Below are positions 47,840-57,519 of a DNA stretch of 64,000 nucleotides, piece by piece (position 1 is the stretch's first letter; each line of letters begins with the position of its first letter). This stretch comes from Candidatus Thalassarchaeum sp. (lineage in GTDB: Archaea > Thermoplasmatota > Poseidoniia > Poseidoniales > Thalassarchaeaceae), in assembly GCA_022449345.1 (NCBI GenBank), contig JAKURL010000008.1, positions 17,937 to 81,936 of the forward strand, in the 5' to 3' direction. The translations under genes and the position numbers were made by a program. The notes under the pieces were generated by a model that searched no databases, was not told the DNA's origin, and worked only from the letters and a program-made list of their open reading frames with translations.

Positions 47840-48748
47840 TCACTCAGGTGGTGGGGGTGGTGGCATTCCTGGAGGGGGAGGCATCGGTGGCAAATCACCC
47901 GGAGGTGGAGGCATTGGTGGCATATCCTGTATATCGGGTAATTCATCCTCAATCGGCTTGCTTTCAGCCTTCTCTGGAATCTTTAGTGGGACTCTTATCT
48001 TGAGGATTCTCGATTTATCAATTCTAACGTATGATACGCCAAGTGGGGATGAGTCGTCAGGATTCTCATCTTCTTCGATTAACGTCAATCCGTGATCTGG
48101 GTTATTGAGGAGTGCGCCGAGGTCCTCTCCATCTTCCAACTCGGTCCACATCCTTACCTTAGCTGCTCGTCGTTCTGCTAGTACCATGCGGCGACGTCGC
48201 TCGATTTTACCGCGAATAACCGCCCTCTTCTCACGTTGTACCTCTACATAACTCTCGATTTCGGTTTCCATCTCAGACTGGGCGTCTCTGGAAACAACCA
48301 GCTTCTGTGCAACGTTTTCTCCATCCCCAGCAACCGGAGGGGCTTGAGGTGGAGCAGGCATAGGCGGTGGCATCGGCATCTCGGCTGCTGGCATCGGAGA
48401 ATCAGGTGGAGGTATTGCAACTGCAGTTGGTGGTGGCATCGGTGGTGCCACTGGAGCAGCAACCCGTCCACGGCTGCGGCGAATCTCCTCATCCTCTTCG
48501 ACCTCAACCTCTGGAGGTGCGGTCTCTGTCTCTACTTCCTCCTCCTCTTCCTCGACTTCGACTATGGGCGACTTTGGGGGAGTAGGTAGAGGCTTTCTGC
48601 CAGAAAATACGAACAGTGAAAGGAATGCCAAAAGAACGGTTCCCGCAGCAATCTGCTGACCCAAATTCATCGATCCTTGGAACAATAGGAATAGTGGAGT
48701 ACCTAGTCCTACAAGGACTAGAAGCAAGAGTCGGGTGTACGAAACCAC
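47840..48748 (-). CDS. Membrane-anchored Pro/Glu-rich protein
   Basis: Two N-terminal TM segments, acidic and PPP-rich linkers, PPPPG C-terminus. Confidence 0.65.
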   Translation of the reverse strand: MVSYTRLLLLVLVGLGTPLFLLFQGSMNLGQQIAAGTVLLAFLSLFVFSGRKPLPTPPKSPIVEVEEEEEEVETETAPPEVEVEEDEEIRRSRGRVAAPVAPPMPPPTAVAIPPPDSPMPAAEMPMPPPMPAPPQAPPVAGDGENVAQKLVVSRDAQSEMETEIESYVEVQREKRAVIRGKIERRRRMVLAERRAAKVRMWTELEDGEDLGALLNNPDHGLTLIEEDENPDDSSPLGVSYVRIDKSRILKIRVPLKIPEKAESKPIEDELPDIQDMPPMPPPPGDLPPMPPPPGMPPPPPPE

Positions 48749-48784
48749 GTCAGTTCCTCGGTTGCCACAGCGGCTTGTCTCTAT

Positions 48785-49378
48785 TCACCTTGACGGGGAT
48801 TTGAGAAGATTTGAGAGTCCTTCCATGACTTTTTTACGATGAGAAATTTGGTTCTTGACCTCATTGGATAACTCTCCAAAGGTCCGTCCATCACCCTCAT
48901 CTGGGATGAAAATTGGATCATATCCGAATCCGTTGCTACCTAAAGGACGGTTAGAAATCGTACCACGACATACTCCTTGCGATTTCCAAACTTGATTTTC
49001 AGATGAGAGAATTGCTACCGCTCGGTATTCTGTTCCCCTCTCTCCGGATTGGTTTACCCGTTGGATAATACCCTCTAGTCCAATATCTCTCTCCACATCC
49101 GAAGATTCAGCCCCTGGCCATTCTGGAAAAGCATCTAGGAATATACCTGAATCTTCGACTAGAATTGCACTACCTTGCAATTCGCTTCCTTCAATCAATG
49201 CCAATGCTTGACTAATCTTGGCTTCCGCGACCGCTTCTATTCCGAGGTCTTTGGGTTCGTCAAAATTAGGGCGATGTCCGTCGATTATCAATCCCTCAAC
49301 AGTATGACCAAGTGGCTCAAACACCTCTCGGGCTTCTGCAATTTTGTTTTCATTGCCGGTAGCAAAGAGTATCCTCAT
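48785..49378 (-). CDS. rdgB: XTP/dITP pyrophosphatase (HAM1/RdgB)
   Basis: RILFATGNENKIAEAREVF, AILVEDSGIFLDAFPEWPG, FGYDPIFIPDEGDGRTFGEL. Confidence 0.93.
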   Translation of the reverse strand: MRILFATGNENKIAEAREVFEPLGHTVEGLIIDGHRPNFDEPKDLGIEAVAEAKISQALALIEGSELQGSAILVEDSGIFLDAFPEWPGAESSDVERDIGLEGIIQRVNQSGERGTEYRAVAILSSENQVWKSQGVCRGTISNRPLGSNGFGYDPIFIPDEGDGRTFGELSNEVKNQISHRKKVMEGLSNLLKSPSR

Positions 49379-49387
49379 CTGCTCATC

Positions 49388-50062
49388 TCAGGCATGGTAT
49401 CTTACTCGGCCGCGAATAGCGTTGAATCGCTCAACAACTTCCTTTGCTGGAATGTGAGAGATCGCCATTGAATTTCCAGAATCAGCCGCCAAATATCCCT
49501 CGACCATTGTTTCCACGGCTGAGTCGATATTGTAATGGCTGGCCGTCAAACATTCATTGAGAACCTGTAAGTCAAGGCCGAGCTGTTCAATCTCGGGGGC
49601 AATTCTAGCGAGGCCGAAGTCGATTAGAGTCAGATTGCCTTCATTATCGAATAGCACATTGTGTGTGGTCAAATCACCATGGGCAACATCGGCTTCGTGT
49701 AATCTTCGAATTAATTCTCCAAAGTGGCGAATTTCTTCCAATCCTGCTTCACCACTTTGCAATGCGCCATACAATGGAACTCCGTCGATTCGAGAAATTA
49801 GCATCCAACCTCCCTCCGTATCGACATCCAACAAGTATGGAGAGGAAAAATCGATATTTTGTAGACGAGAAAGAATCCTAGCTTCCGCAGATAATCTCTG
49901 ACGGGTTAATTTTCTGTCTAATGAGGGGTGACGATAGGCTCTTGGTTCGCGCTTTTTCAGCACTGCATCACGACCCATCCAAGAGCCGGAAATAGCTGTC
50001 GCTTCGGCACCGATGTGAAGGACAGAATCTTCTATCCACATCGGAGTCGCCTCTTCAGCCAT
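49388..50062 (-). CDS. bud32: KEOPS complex kinase Bud32
   Basis: KKREPRAYRHPSLDRKLTRQRLSAEARILSRL, DVAHGDLTTHNVLFD, LTLIDFGLA. Confidence 0.93.
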   Translation of the reverse strand: MAEEATPMWIEDSVLHIGAEATAISGSWMGRDAVLKKREPRAYRHPSLDRKLTRQRLSAEARILSRLQNIDFSSPYLLDVDTEGGWMLISRIDGVPLYGALQSGEAGLEEIRHFGELIRRLHEADVAHGDLTTHNVLFDNEGNLTLIDFGLARIAPEIEQLGLDLQVLNECLTASHYNIDSAVETMVEGYLAADSGNSMAISHIPAKEVVERFNAIRGRVRYHA

Positions 50063-50120
50063 GTTCCTCGGAGATGAGATGCCTTGAAAGCGGTTGCACA
50101 GGACGAAGTAGCGAGTATAG

Positions 50121-51206
50121 ATGACAATGCAGATGCCTTCTGTCCCGTTACCGCGTGGTTATCTAACTCCGAAGTTATACTCGGAGGAGGAAATTCAAGC
50201 AGAGGCTGAGAGGCTACAGCAGGTAATAAATCAAGGAACATTATGGGATATTGAGGCCTGTAGAACTATTGCACCTCTAACTCTTGAGATAAATCAACTG
50301 AAGCGAGAAAAGGATGTTTTCCTAATCGCTCACTCATACCAAACTCCAGACATCGTTTACGGAGTAGCAGACTCTGTATCGGACAGTTACTCACTGTCCA
50401 AGGCTGCTCGAGATGCTACTCAGCAGACTATACTATTCTCCAGTGTACGATTTATGGCAGAAACTGCCAAAATCGTCAGCCCACACAAGACAGTCCTGCA
50501 CCCTTCTCCGGAAGCAGGCTGTACTCTATCTGACAGCATTACCGCCCAAGATGTCCGTAATCTCAAGGCACGGTATCCAGGTGTGCCGGTCGCCTGCTAC
50601 ATCAACACCAGCGCCGAAGTGAAGGCTGAGGTTGATGTGTGCGTAACCAGTAGTAATTATCTCAGAATTTGCGAGAAACTTCCAGGCGACCGAATCATCT
50701 TCGTTCCCGATCAATTAATGGGGAAACATCTTGCTGAGCATCTTGCTGGTCACAAAGAAGTCATAAATTACCACGGTGAATGCTACGTTCACGCTACATT
50801 CACCGGAGAAAAAATACGCTCATGGAGAGAAAGAACATCTGAGCAAGGCATAGAGTTGCAAGTACTGAGCCACCCTGAGTGTGATGCTGATGTAATTGCA
50901 GAAAGTGACGTTGTGGGAAGTAGCGAAGTTCTCCGCGAGGAGGCTTTGAGACTTGGGTCAGAAGGGAAATCCGACATCATGCTGATTACCGAATGTGGTA
51001 CCGCTGATAGGGTAAGGGCTGAATCTGAAAATGAGTTGAATCTAATCGGAACTTGTGTTATGTGTCGTTACATGAAAATGACCCAATTGGAAGATATTCT
51101 ACAGGCTCTGCGAGATCCTCATCCAGATCAGATAGTTGAGCTCGACGAGGAAATAATTCTGCGAGCACAGCACAGCCTTGAGGAAATGTTCCGTCTTGCT
51201 GAATGA
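50121..51206 (+). CDS. nadA: Quinolinate synthase A
   Basis: DVFLIAHSYQTPDIVYGVADSVSDSYSLSKAA, LLFSSVRFMAETAKI-type motif, HPECDADVI, TECGTADR, CVMCRYMKM. Confidence 0.94.
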   Translation: MTMQMPSVPLPRGYLTPKLYSEEEIQAEAERLQQVINQGTLWDIEACRTIAPLTLEINQLKREKDVFLIAHSYQTPDIVYGVADSVSDSYSLSKAARDATQQTILFSSVRFMAETAKIVSPHKTVLHPSPEAGCTLSDSITAQDVRNLKARYPGVPVACYINTSAEVKAEVDVCVTSSNYLRICEKLPGDRIIFVPDQLMGKHLAEHLAGHKEVINYHGECYVHATFTGEKIRSWRERTSEQGIELQVLSHPECDADVIAESDVVGSSEVLREEALRLGSEGKSDIMLITECGTADRVRAESENELNLIGTCVMCRYMKMTQLEDILQALRDPHPDQIVELDEEIILRAQHSLEEMFRLAE

Positions 51207-51207
51207 A

Positions 51208-53355
51208 TCAATCTTCTCTGCGACCATTTGACCGCATCGATTCATTTGCCGATTGGAAAGCATACAAAATCATCATTGGAATTAGAAGTACAATCGAAGA
51301 TTGTAGCACCACAGAAGAGTAGGGTTCGAAAGTCTCCTCTAGCGCATGCATTCGAATTTCCAAGGATCCCTCTTCTTGACTTTCTATCCACGCTACATTC
51401 GATTCCAAAACCTGTGGATTGGATTGGTCAACATCATCGTCAATTGTCAACTGTAAGGTTCTATTTTCCTCAATATCATGAAGGAATACATCTCTCGCAG
51501 TCAGTAAATCATCAGGTTCCGCAGTCGGATCGAATCTAGGGATTTGAAGGAATGCGACATTTTCACCGGAGATACTCGGTGAGGAAGAAGGCCAAACGGG
51601 ATCTGAAAGCAATAATTGAGAGCCACTTACTGTGTCGATTAGTATTGTACGGTGGACTGGACCGACATCGACTACCGCAACAATATGATTGCCATCTATT
51701 GCAAGTTCAACGATTTGAGAATTAGCGTAATCTACCTGCTCCTCGAATACCTCCTCAAGGTGTTCATCTACTACTTCGTCGGTAGTATTGGCTATGTCGA
51801 TACGAAGACTCAACTGAGTAGCAAGAGAGACGATATCCAGCACCGGACCATTTGCGGTGGAGTTTGCAGAGACGATTAGAGCACCGGAGGATGCAACGAC
51901 GCTATAGACCCCTTGAGGAGAAGGATATTCTGTAATCTGACCCGTTGCATCTCGATAGACAAAATCATCGGAATAAACAACTGCGATTACTGCTTCCTGA
52001 TTGGCATTTTCGGCTAGTAGTACATCGATTATTGGGTTAGAGTTAGGATTCATTTCTTCTGTCCACCAATCTAAATAAAAACTTTGGTCAGACTTGCTAT
52101 AGGGCCAGAATTCTAACTTGTGAGTATCAAATAGCGCAACCCCCTTTTCCGAGGCTGAAACTCTTGGCGTGGAGGTCCATCCTTGTTCTCCGATAATTAT
52201 CGTAGAGATTGTTTCTGACTCCCTAGTTTCAGAGTTCCAAGAGATTACTTGGACAGTGCCGTTTTCATTTTCTTGCACCGTGACTAACCATTCTCCTGAA
52301 CCTGCCGCATAGGTCGGCCATTCTACACCTTCGACTGGGAAATCTTGGTGAGTTGCGTCCCAGAGGAGAACTAATCCGGTACCGAGAAGGATTGCAATTA
52401 TCGCTACACCAGTTTGGGTCCTAGATGGTTCTCGCAAAGGAGCGAATTTCCTCTTCGCTGATCTATTTACTCCAGCAAGCCATGCTCTTGGGTCTTTCAT
52501 TAGTCGTGCTAATCGACGAGTGAATAATCGTTCATCGGCAAAGCGCCAAACAGGTTCGTGAGTCCTTTCAGTTAGACTGACTGCAAGGGTTGCTACCAGA
52601 ATGCCACCAATTATGTCGACGACCCAGTGAATTCCGAGGTAGAGAATCGCAAAACCAGTTAGCAGGATGAATATCATCAGAGCAGTTCTAAACTTGGCCC
52701 AGCGACCATCATCATCCCACTTTAGATAGGTTAACCAGACAGCAAAAGGTAGCCCTATGTGTAAACTCGGCATTCCATTTGTGAAAGGGTCGATTCTGGT
52801 GAACCAATTGTGAATCTCTGGAGTCAAATCATAGGCGATTGTCTCCATTGCTGGGATGTGATCTCCAGTAACTCGAACGTTGAAGAAAAGATAGAATGGA
52901 ATTGCTAAGACATAGACCCAAAACATCGACAGAGAAACTCTGTCTGCCATATGTCGGTCATCAAAATATATCGGATAAACGAAGGCGGCGAAGGTTGCTG
53001 TCATGAATCCCATGACGTAGAAATGGGTTAGGATGACTGACAGAACATCGTTCTGGAAGGCATCCTGAATCCAAAGTACGATATCCCCTTCGATAGCATA
53101 GACATACGGCGTCATATCGAGCTGAGTATTTGCCATCAGAATACGGTCTAGTTGGTCGAGAATATCCTTCCAGAGGTAGACCGAGAATACCACAAACATG
53201 TGAGCCCAGTAGCGACGAAACATATCGACGAAACCCTGGATTCGGATTTTTGCCCAAGGTGGTTTCATCAGAGGCATCAACGCTACGGAAAGGAGAATTG
53301 CACCCATCAGCCAAGAGATATAGATTCCAGAGCCACCCGCCATGTCGGTCTCCAC
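51208..53355 (-). CDS. PAP2-superfamily membrane phosphatase with large C-terminal extracytoplasmic (propeller-like) domain
   Basis: GMPSLHIGLPFAVWLTYL and GIHWVVDIIGG (PAP2 core), then about 350 aa of short beta-like repeats and a C-terminal TM. Confidence 0.78.
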   Translation of the reverse strand: METDMAGGSGIYISWLMGAILLSVALMPLMKPPWAKIRIQGFVDMFRRYWAHMFVVFSVYLWKDILDQLDRILMANTQLDMTPYVYAIEGDIVLWIQDAFQNDVLSVILTHFYVMGFMTATFAAFVYPIYFDDRHMADRVSLSMFWVYVLAIPFYLFFNVRVTGDHIPAMETIAYDLTPEIHNWFTRIDPFTNGMPSLHIGLPFAVWLTYLKWDDDGRWAKFRTALMIFILLTGFAILYLGIHWVVDIIGGILVATLAVSLTERTHEPVWRFADERLFTRRLARLMKDPRAWLAGVNRSAKRKFAPLREPSRTQTGVAIIAILLGTGLVLLWDATHQDFPVEGVEWPTYAAGSGEWLVTVQENENGTVQVISWNSETRESETISTIIIGEQGWTSTPRVSASEKGVALFDTHKLEFWPYSKSDQSFYLDWWTEEMNPNSNPIIDVLLAENANQEAVIAVVYSDDFVYRDATGQITEYPSPQGVYSVVASSGALIVSANSTANGPVLDIVSLATQLSLRIDIANTTDEVVDEHLEEVFEEQVDYANSQIVELAIDGNHIVAVVDVGPVHRTILIDTVSGSQLLLSDPVWPSSSPSISGENVAFLQIPRFDPTAEPDDLLTARDVFLHDIEENRTLQLTIDDDVDQSNPQVLESNVAWIESQEEGSLEIRMHALEETFEPYSSVVLQSSIVLLIPMMILYAFQSANESMRSNGRRED

Positions 53356-53430
53356 TCCCTCAAATCATCGGGGTAACCGATGTATCAAGAATCCACCCCC
53401 GATGAAAATGCGACGGAAATTAACTAATTT

Positions 53431-53455
53431 CGTCCGAATCTAAGAGATTCGGACG
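53431..53455. terminator. 10-bp stem hairpin overlapping the stop codon of the Mrp gene
   Basis: CGTCCGAATC-TAAGA-GATTCGGACG. Confidence 0.6.
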
Positions 53456-54471
53456 GTTGGGCCACTACTACCGTCTAACTCAACCAAGACGTTCGCAACA
53501 ACTGTATCGAAGGCTGCGGCAGTAGCACCATCAGGTTCAGCGATTATGCGGTGTACACCGTCGTCGCCACCTCTGACAATACCTGGGTCAAAGGGCAATG
53601 CACCTAGGAATGGGACTTCAAGTTCAGCGGCTGCTGTCTCGCCTCCACCCGACTTGAATACGTCCAGAGTGACCGACCAATCCCCATTCTCATCGGTGGT
53701 GGTTTGGATTGGTGTTCCAGTTGGCCCTATGACGCTAAGTTCTGAGTTGGGTTCGGCTTTCCCACGGATCGTGTAGCCACTCATATTTTCGACAACTCCC
53801 AGACATGGTAGAGAAATAGTCTTGGCGAAATTGATTGACTTGCGTGAATCTAGCAAAGCGACATCTTGAGGAGTTGTCACAATCACCACTCCATCGATTC
53901 CGGGAAGGCTCTGTGAGACCGTAAGCGGTTCGTCACTGGTACCGGGAGGGAAATCGATGATTAGAGCGTCGAGCTCACCCCAAGCTACATCTCCAATGAA
54001 TTGCTGAATTGCTCCTAGTTTGATTGGGCCGCGCCAAATCACTGGTTTGTCTGGGTCGTCGATTAGGAAAGCCATCGAGATAACTTTGAGTCCATGCGGT
54101 CCAATCGCAGGAAATATCTGCCCCTCTTCGACATTTAATTCAGCGTCTTCGATACCGAGCATTTTCGGGACATTCGGGCCGGTAATGTCGATATCCATCA
54201 GACCGACCTTCTTACCCTGTCGAGCAAGCGAAAGTGCCAGTCCAACGGAGACCGTTGATTTGCCTACACCACCCTTACCTGAGAGTACCATGACCTTGTG
54301 TTTGATTTCTTCATCCAACTGTGTCATTCGCATCTTTCGGCGCATCTGAGCATAGGCCTGCTCCATCTGTGCCTTCTGTTCAAGGGACGCGGATTCTTCC
54401 TCTGATGTCCCTTGTGAATCAGCCATTGGCAGGCCGTCGCCGTGATGGTGGGAGATTGGCGAATCAGACAT
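53440..54471 (-). CDS. Mrp/NBP35-type Fe-S carrier ATPase
   Basis: HKVMVLSGKGGVGKSTVSVGLALSLARQGKKVGLMDIDITGPNVPKMLG; CLGVVENMSGY. Confidence 0.93.
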   Translation of the reverse strand: MSDSPISHHHGDGLPMADSQGTSEEESASLEQKAQMEQAYAQMRRKMRMTQLDEEIKHKVMVLSGKGGVGKSTVSVGLALSLARQGKKVGLMDIDITGPNVPKMLGIEDAELNVEEGQIFPAIGPHGLKVISMAFLIDDPDKPVIWRGPIKLGAIQQFIGDVAWGELDALIIDFPPGTSDEPLTVSQSLPGIDGVVIVTTPQDVALLDSRKSINFAKTISLPCLGVVENMSGYTIRGKAEPNSELSVIGPTGTPIQTTTDENGDWSVTLDVFKSGGGETAAAELEVPFLGALPFDPGIVRGGDDGVHRIIAEPDGATAAAFDTVVANVLVELDGSSGPTVRIS

Positions 54472-54543
54472 TGAACCGACTGGCGAGGTGAGGTCTACTT
54501 CAAGCCTACGTGGGGAAAAGAAAACAATCTCGAAGCAAAGATT

Positions 54544-54558
54544 CAGCCCTTTGGGCTG
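54544..54558. repeat. Perfect 6-bp stem, TTT loop, divergent intergenic
   Basis: CAGCCC-TTT-GGGCTG. Confidence 0.75.
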
Positions 54559-54606
54559 TATTCTATTGCTGTTTCATTCAAGTAGGCCGACCATCCCTCA
54601 GGATGT

Positions 54607-54969
54607 ATGCGACTCCTCTTCGTCTGCGTTGGCAATACCTGCAGGAGTCAAATGGCAGAAGCCTTGGCTCGCCATTTTGGCCACGAAGCAGTATCTGCTG
54701 GCACCCATCCAGGGTCTACTGTGGCTGCTAATACTCTCACAGTGCTAGAAGAAATTGGAGTTAATACTGATGGCCTGAGACCGAAATCGGTTGATGACAT
54801 CGAAACCGAAGGCTGGGGTATGATAATCAGCATGGGATGTGGAGTTGAATGCCCAATGCTACCAATCGCAGAGGATTGGGGACTGGAAGACCCTGTTGGA
54901 CTACCCATGGATGTCTATCGAAGCACACGAGATACCATCATTGAGAACCTAAAGAGGCTCTCTGCTTAG
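54607..54969 (+). CDS. Low-MW protein tyrosine phosphatase / thioredoxin-type arsenate reductase family
   Basis: LLFVCVGNTCRSQMAEALARHFG, VSAGTHPG, ISMGCGVECP. Confidence 0.88.
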   Translation: MRLLFVCVGNTCRSQMAEALARHFGHEAVSAGTHPGSTVAANTLTVLEEIGVNTDGLRPKSVDDIETEGWGMIISMGCGVECPMLPIAEDWGLEDPVGLPMDVYRSTRDTIIENLKRLSA

Positions 54970-55013
54970 ACAACCGACGCTTAGAAAAGTGAGTCTTGTT
55001 TCCCGAATTTCGC

Positions 55014-55088
55014 ACGAGTGTAGTGTAGTGGTTATCACCGGGCGTTGCCAACGCCTGAACCCGGGTTCAAATCCCGGCACTCGTACCA
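55014..55088 (+). tRNA. tRNA-Gly(GCC), CCA encoded
   Basis: ACGAGTG-TA-GTGTAGTGGTTATCAC-C-GGGCG-TTGCCAA-CGCCT-GAAC-CCGGG-TTCAAAT-CCCGG-CACTCGT-A-CCA. Confidence 0.95.
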
Positions 55089-55099
55089 ATTTCTCACGA

Positions 55100-57460
55100 T
55101 TACGTACGCCGATGCTCTGCAATTTGAGCGTCCGTCCAACCGGCCTCTCGTAACTCATCATCGGTGTACATTGCTACCGGACTCGGAGGACTTACGTGGT
55201 GGGAATGGTCCTGTGCCCATTGTTGAGCCTCTGGCTTCTTGCGAGAAATTGTCACAAATATCGCCCCTCCTACAATTAATCCAAGGAACAAGACTAGAAC
55301 GAGTACGCTCAAAATCATATCACCCGTGGACTGCCAAAGTGAGAAATTAGGGTAAACATCTGAATTATCCCCCACTCCATCTCCATCAGTATCCTTCCAC
55401 TCAGCAGCATTCAATGGGAAGGCATCAAATCCATCATTCCAACCATCTGAATCAGTATCGCTGTTGAGTGGATCAGTACCAGCAGAAATTTCAGTAAGAT
55501 CTGACAAACCATCTCCATCGTCATCTAAATCGGCGTTGTTACCAACACCATCGCCATCAGAATCCAGATACTCATTTGGATCATCTGGGAAAGCATCATC
55601 ATCGTTGATGGTACCATCTCCATCTCTATCCGGATCCATGCCATCGCACAGGCCATCTCTATCGGAATCTGTTGGTTCGATTGAAGAATCGTCCTTGTCT
55701 CCATCGCAGGTTTCCTCAGCTAAGTCGGACCAGCCATCTCCATCATCGTCGGTATCGGCATTGTTTCCAATTCCGTCACCATCGGTATCGAACCATTCTG
55801 ACGGATCCAGAGGAAACACATCTACAGTATCAGACCATTTGTCGCCATCGTCGTCAGTATCGACGGCATCGCAAAGGGAGTCCCCATCGAAATCTTGGGG
55901 ATAACTTAGGGAATCTAATGGACCGGTACCACACTGTACCTCTTTTGTGTCAATCCAGCCGTCATTGTCGTCATCTGTGTCGGCGTTATTGCCAATACCA
56001 TCAGAATCGGTATCTAGCCATTCAGACGGATTCTTTGGGAAACTATCGAGGTTGTCTTCCCAACCATCGTTGTCATCGTCAGAGTCCAACTCGTCACATT
56101 CTCCATCACCATCGGTATCGAGAGGTTGAGAGAATACACTCGTTGGGTCTGAACCACAGTCCTGCTCATAAATGTCAGAAAATTCATCATTGTCATCGTC
56201 CAAGTCCGCATTATCCCCGATACCGTCCTTATCGTTATCATTCCATTCGGTTGGATCATCTGGGAAGTCATCGATAGGATCATTGTAGCCGTCATCATCA
56301 TCGTCGGGGTCTAAGCCGTCACATATTCCGTCTGAATCTATGTCGGATGGGAATGAACTAGCATCGAATTGGTCGGTACCACACTGGGATTCGTCTAGGT
56401 CATCCCAACCATCATTATCATCGTCTAAATCAGCATTATCACCTGTTCCATCAGAGTCGAAATCGCTGCACTCAGAAGCATCGTCTGGGAATGCATCCTC
56501 TTCATCGGGACAACCGTCTCCATCTGCGTCAGGGAAGCCACCCGCTTGATTATTCCACATGGTCATAGGGACAATATCAGTAGCGTTCTCTGGATCAAAA
56601 TAGAATCCTGCGAAACCACCCCATTCTGTAAATAACAGCAAATCAATAATCTCCCCCCCATTGGAGACATTTCTAACCTCCACTTGCAAAACAGATAGTG
56701 TGGTTGGCGAGGAACCGGATGAGTCCGCCTCGTTGTATCCATCGAACTCTATGGATAATTCTTGGAGTCCTTCATAGGAAGTATCCTCCATCCAATAATC
56801 TGAGCCAGAATCTTCGCTTCTACTTCCGTTATCGTTGAGGTCAACCCAAGACCAATCTTCCCAATTTTCAGAAGTTACTGTGAATGTTGTTCCAACAGTC
56901 ATCGAAGAAGGGGTACTGGTTTCGGACACCTCTGTGGTGATATTTTCCCAATATCTTCCCGCCTCATCGTCGGCCAAGGTTCCGTAGTCTATGTAGTAAT
57001 CTTCGAAGTATCTAGAATCCCTTTCGTACCAATCGTCTCCAATTGCGGTATATGTTGTTACATCGTATGTGTAATCGTTTTCAATGGATATACCATAAAC
57101 GTCATTGTAAGCGGTGAGATGTATTCCTTGACGTGTTTCTCTCACATTACACTGCCCCGTGAAGTCGCCGATTGAGCAGGACTCATCCGCTTGAGTCCAA
57201 TACCCTACATCACTTCTTATTGAGTGAATTACAACCCTGTCCCAAAATGGATCACTCTCTATGTTTTCTTTGATGTAGATGGAAAGTTGTTGGCCATCGA
57301 GCTTGACATAATCACCATCCACAGGGGTGAAATCCAAATCAACAGTAATCGATTTTGGGCTTGTTGAAGAAGTGCTATCTGTTGATGAGGCAGCGATGAT
57401 TGGTGATGCTAAAGCGCTCAAGGCGATGGCAGAGAGGATTACTGCTGAGACCCTATTCAC
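55100..57460 (-). CDS. Secreted/anchored protein with many thrombospondin type-3-like Ca-binding repeats
   Basis: Signal peptide, about 10 DxDxDGxxDxxD repeats, C-terminal TM, cytoplasmic tail ELREAGWTDAQIAEHR. Confidence 0.9.
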   Translation of the reverse strand: MNRVSAVILSAIALSALASPIIAASSTDSTSSTSPKSITVDLDFTPVDGDYVKLDGQQLSIYIKENIESDPFWDRVVIHSIRSDVGYWTQADESCSIGDFTGQCNVRETRQGIHLTAYNDVYGISIENDYTYDVTTYTAIGDDWYERDSRYFEDYYIDYGTLADDEAGRYWENITTEVSETSTPSSMTVGTTFTVTSENWEDWSWVDLNDNGSRSEDSGSDYWMEDTSYEGLQELSIEFDGYNEADSSGSSPTTLSVLQVEVRNVSNGGEIIDLLLFTEWGGFAGFYFDPENATDIVPMTMWNNQAGGFPDADGDGCPDEEDAFPDDASECSDFDSDGTGDNADLDDDNDGWDDLDESQCGTDQFDASSFPSDIDSDGICDGLDPDDDDDGYNDPIDDFPDDPTEWNDNDKDGIGDNADLDDDNDEFSDIYEQDCGSDPTSVFSQPLDTDGDGECDELDSDDDNDGWEDNLDSFPKNPSEWLDTDSDGIGNNADTDDDNDGWIDTKEVQCGTGPLDSLSYPQDFDGDSLCDAVDTDDDGDKWSDTVDVFPLDPSEWFDTDGDGIGNNADTDDDGDGWSDLAEETCDGDKDDSSIEPTDSDRDGLCDGMDPDRDGDGTINDDDAFPDDPNEYLDSDGDGVGNNADLDDDGDGLSDLTEISAGTDPLNSDTDSDGWNDGFDAFPLNAAEWKDTDGDGVGDNSDVYPNFSLWQSTGDMILSVLVLVLFLGLIVGGAIFVTISRKKPEAQQWAQDHSHHVSPPSPVAMYTDDELREAGWTDAQIAEHRRT

Positions 57461-57519
57461 ATTGTTGGTGAGTATGTGGTGAGATAAGGAGGTTCGCCCA
57501 TCATGTCGAGGGTATTTTC

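Noticed and set aside
55464-56549. Plus-strand ORFs and DNA-level repeats across the TSP3 gene, considered as a CRISPR or tandem-repeat locus
   Set aside because: Periodicity comes from protein repeats (DxDxDG) on the minus strand; no fixed-length identical repeats with unique spacers
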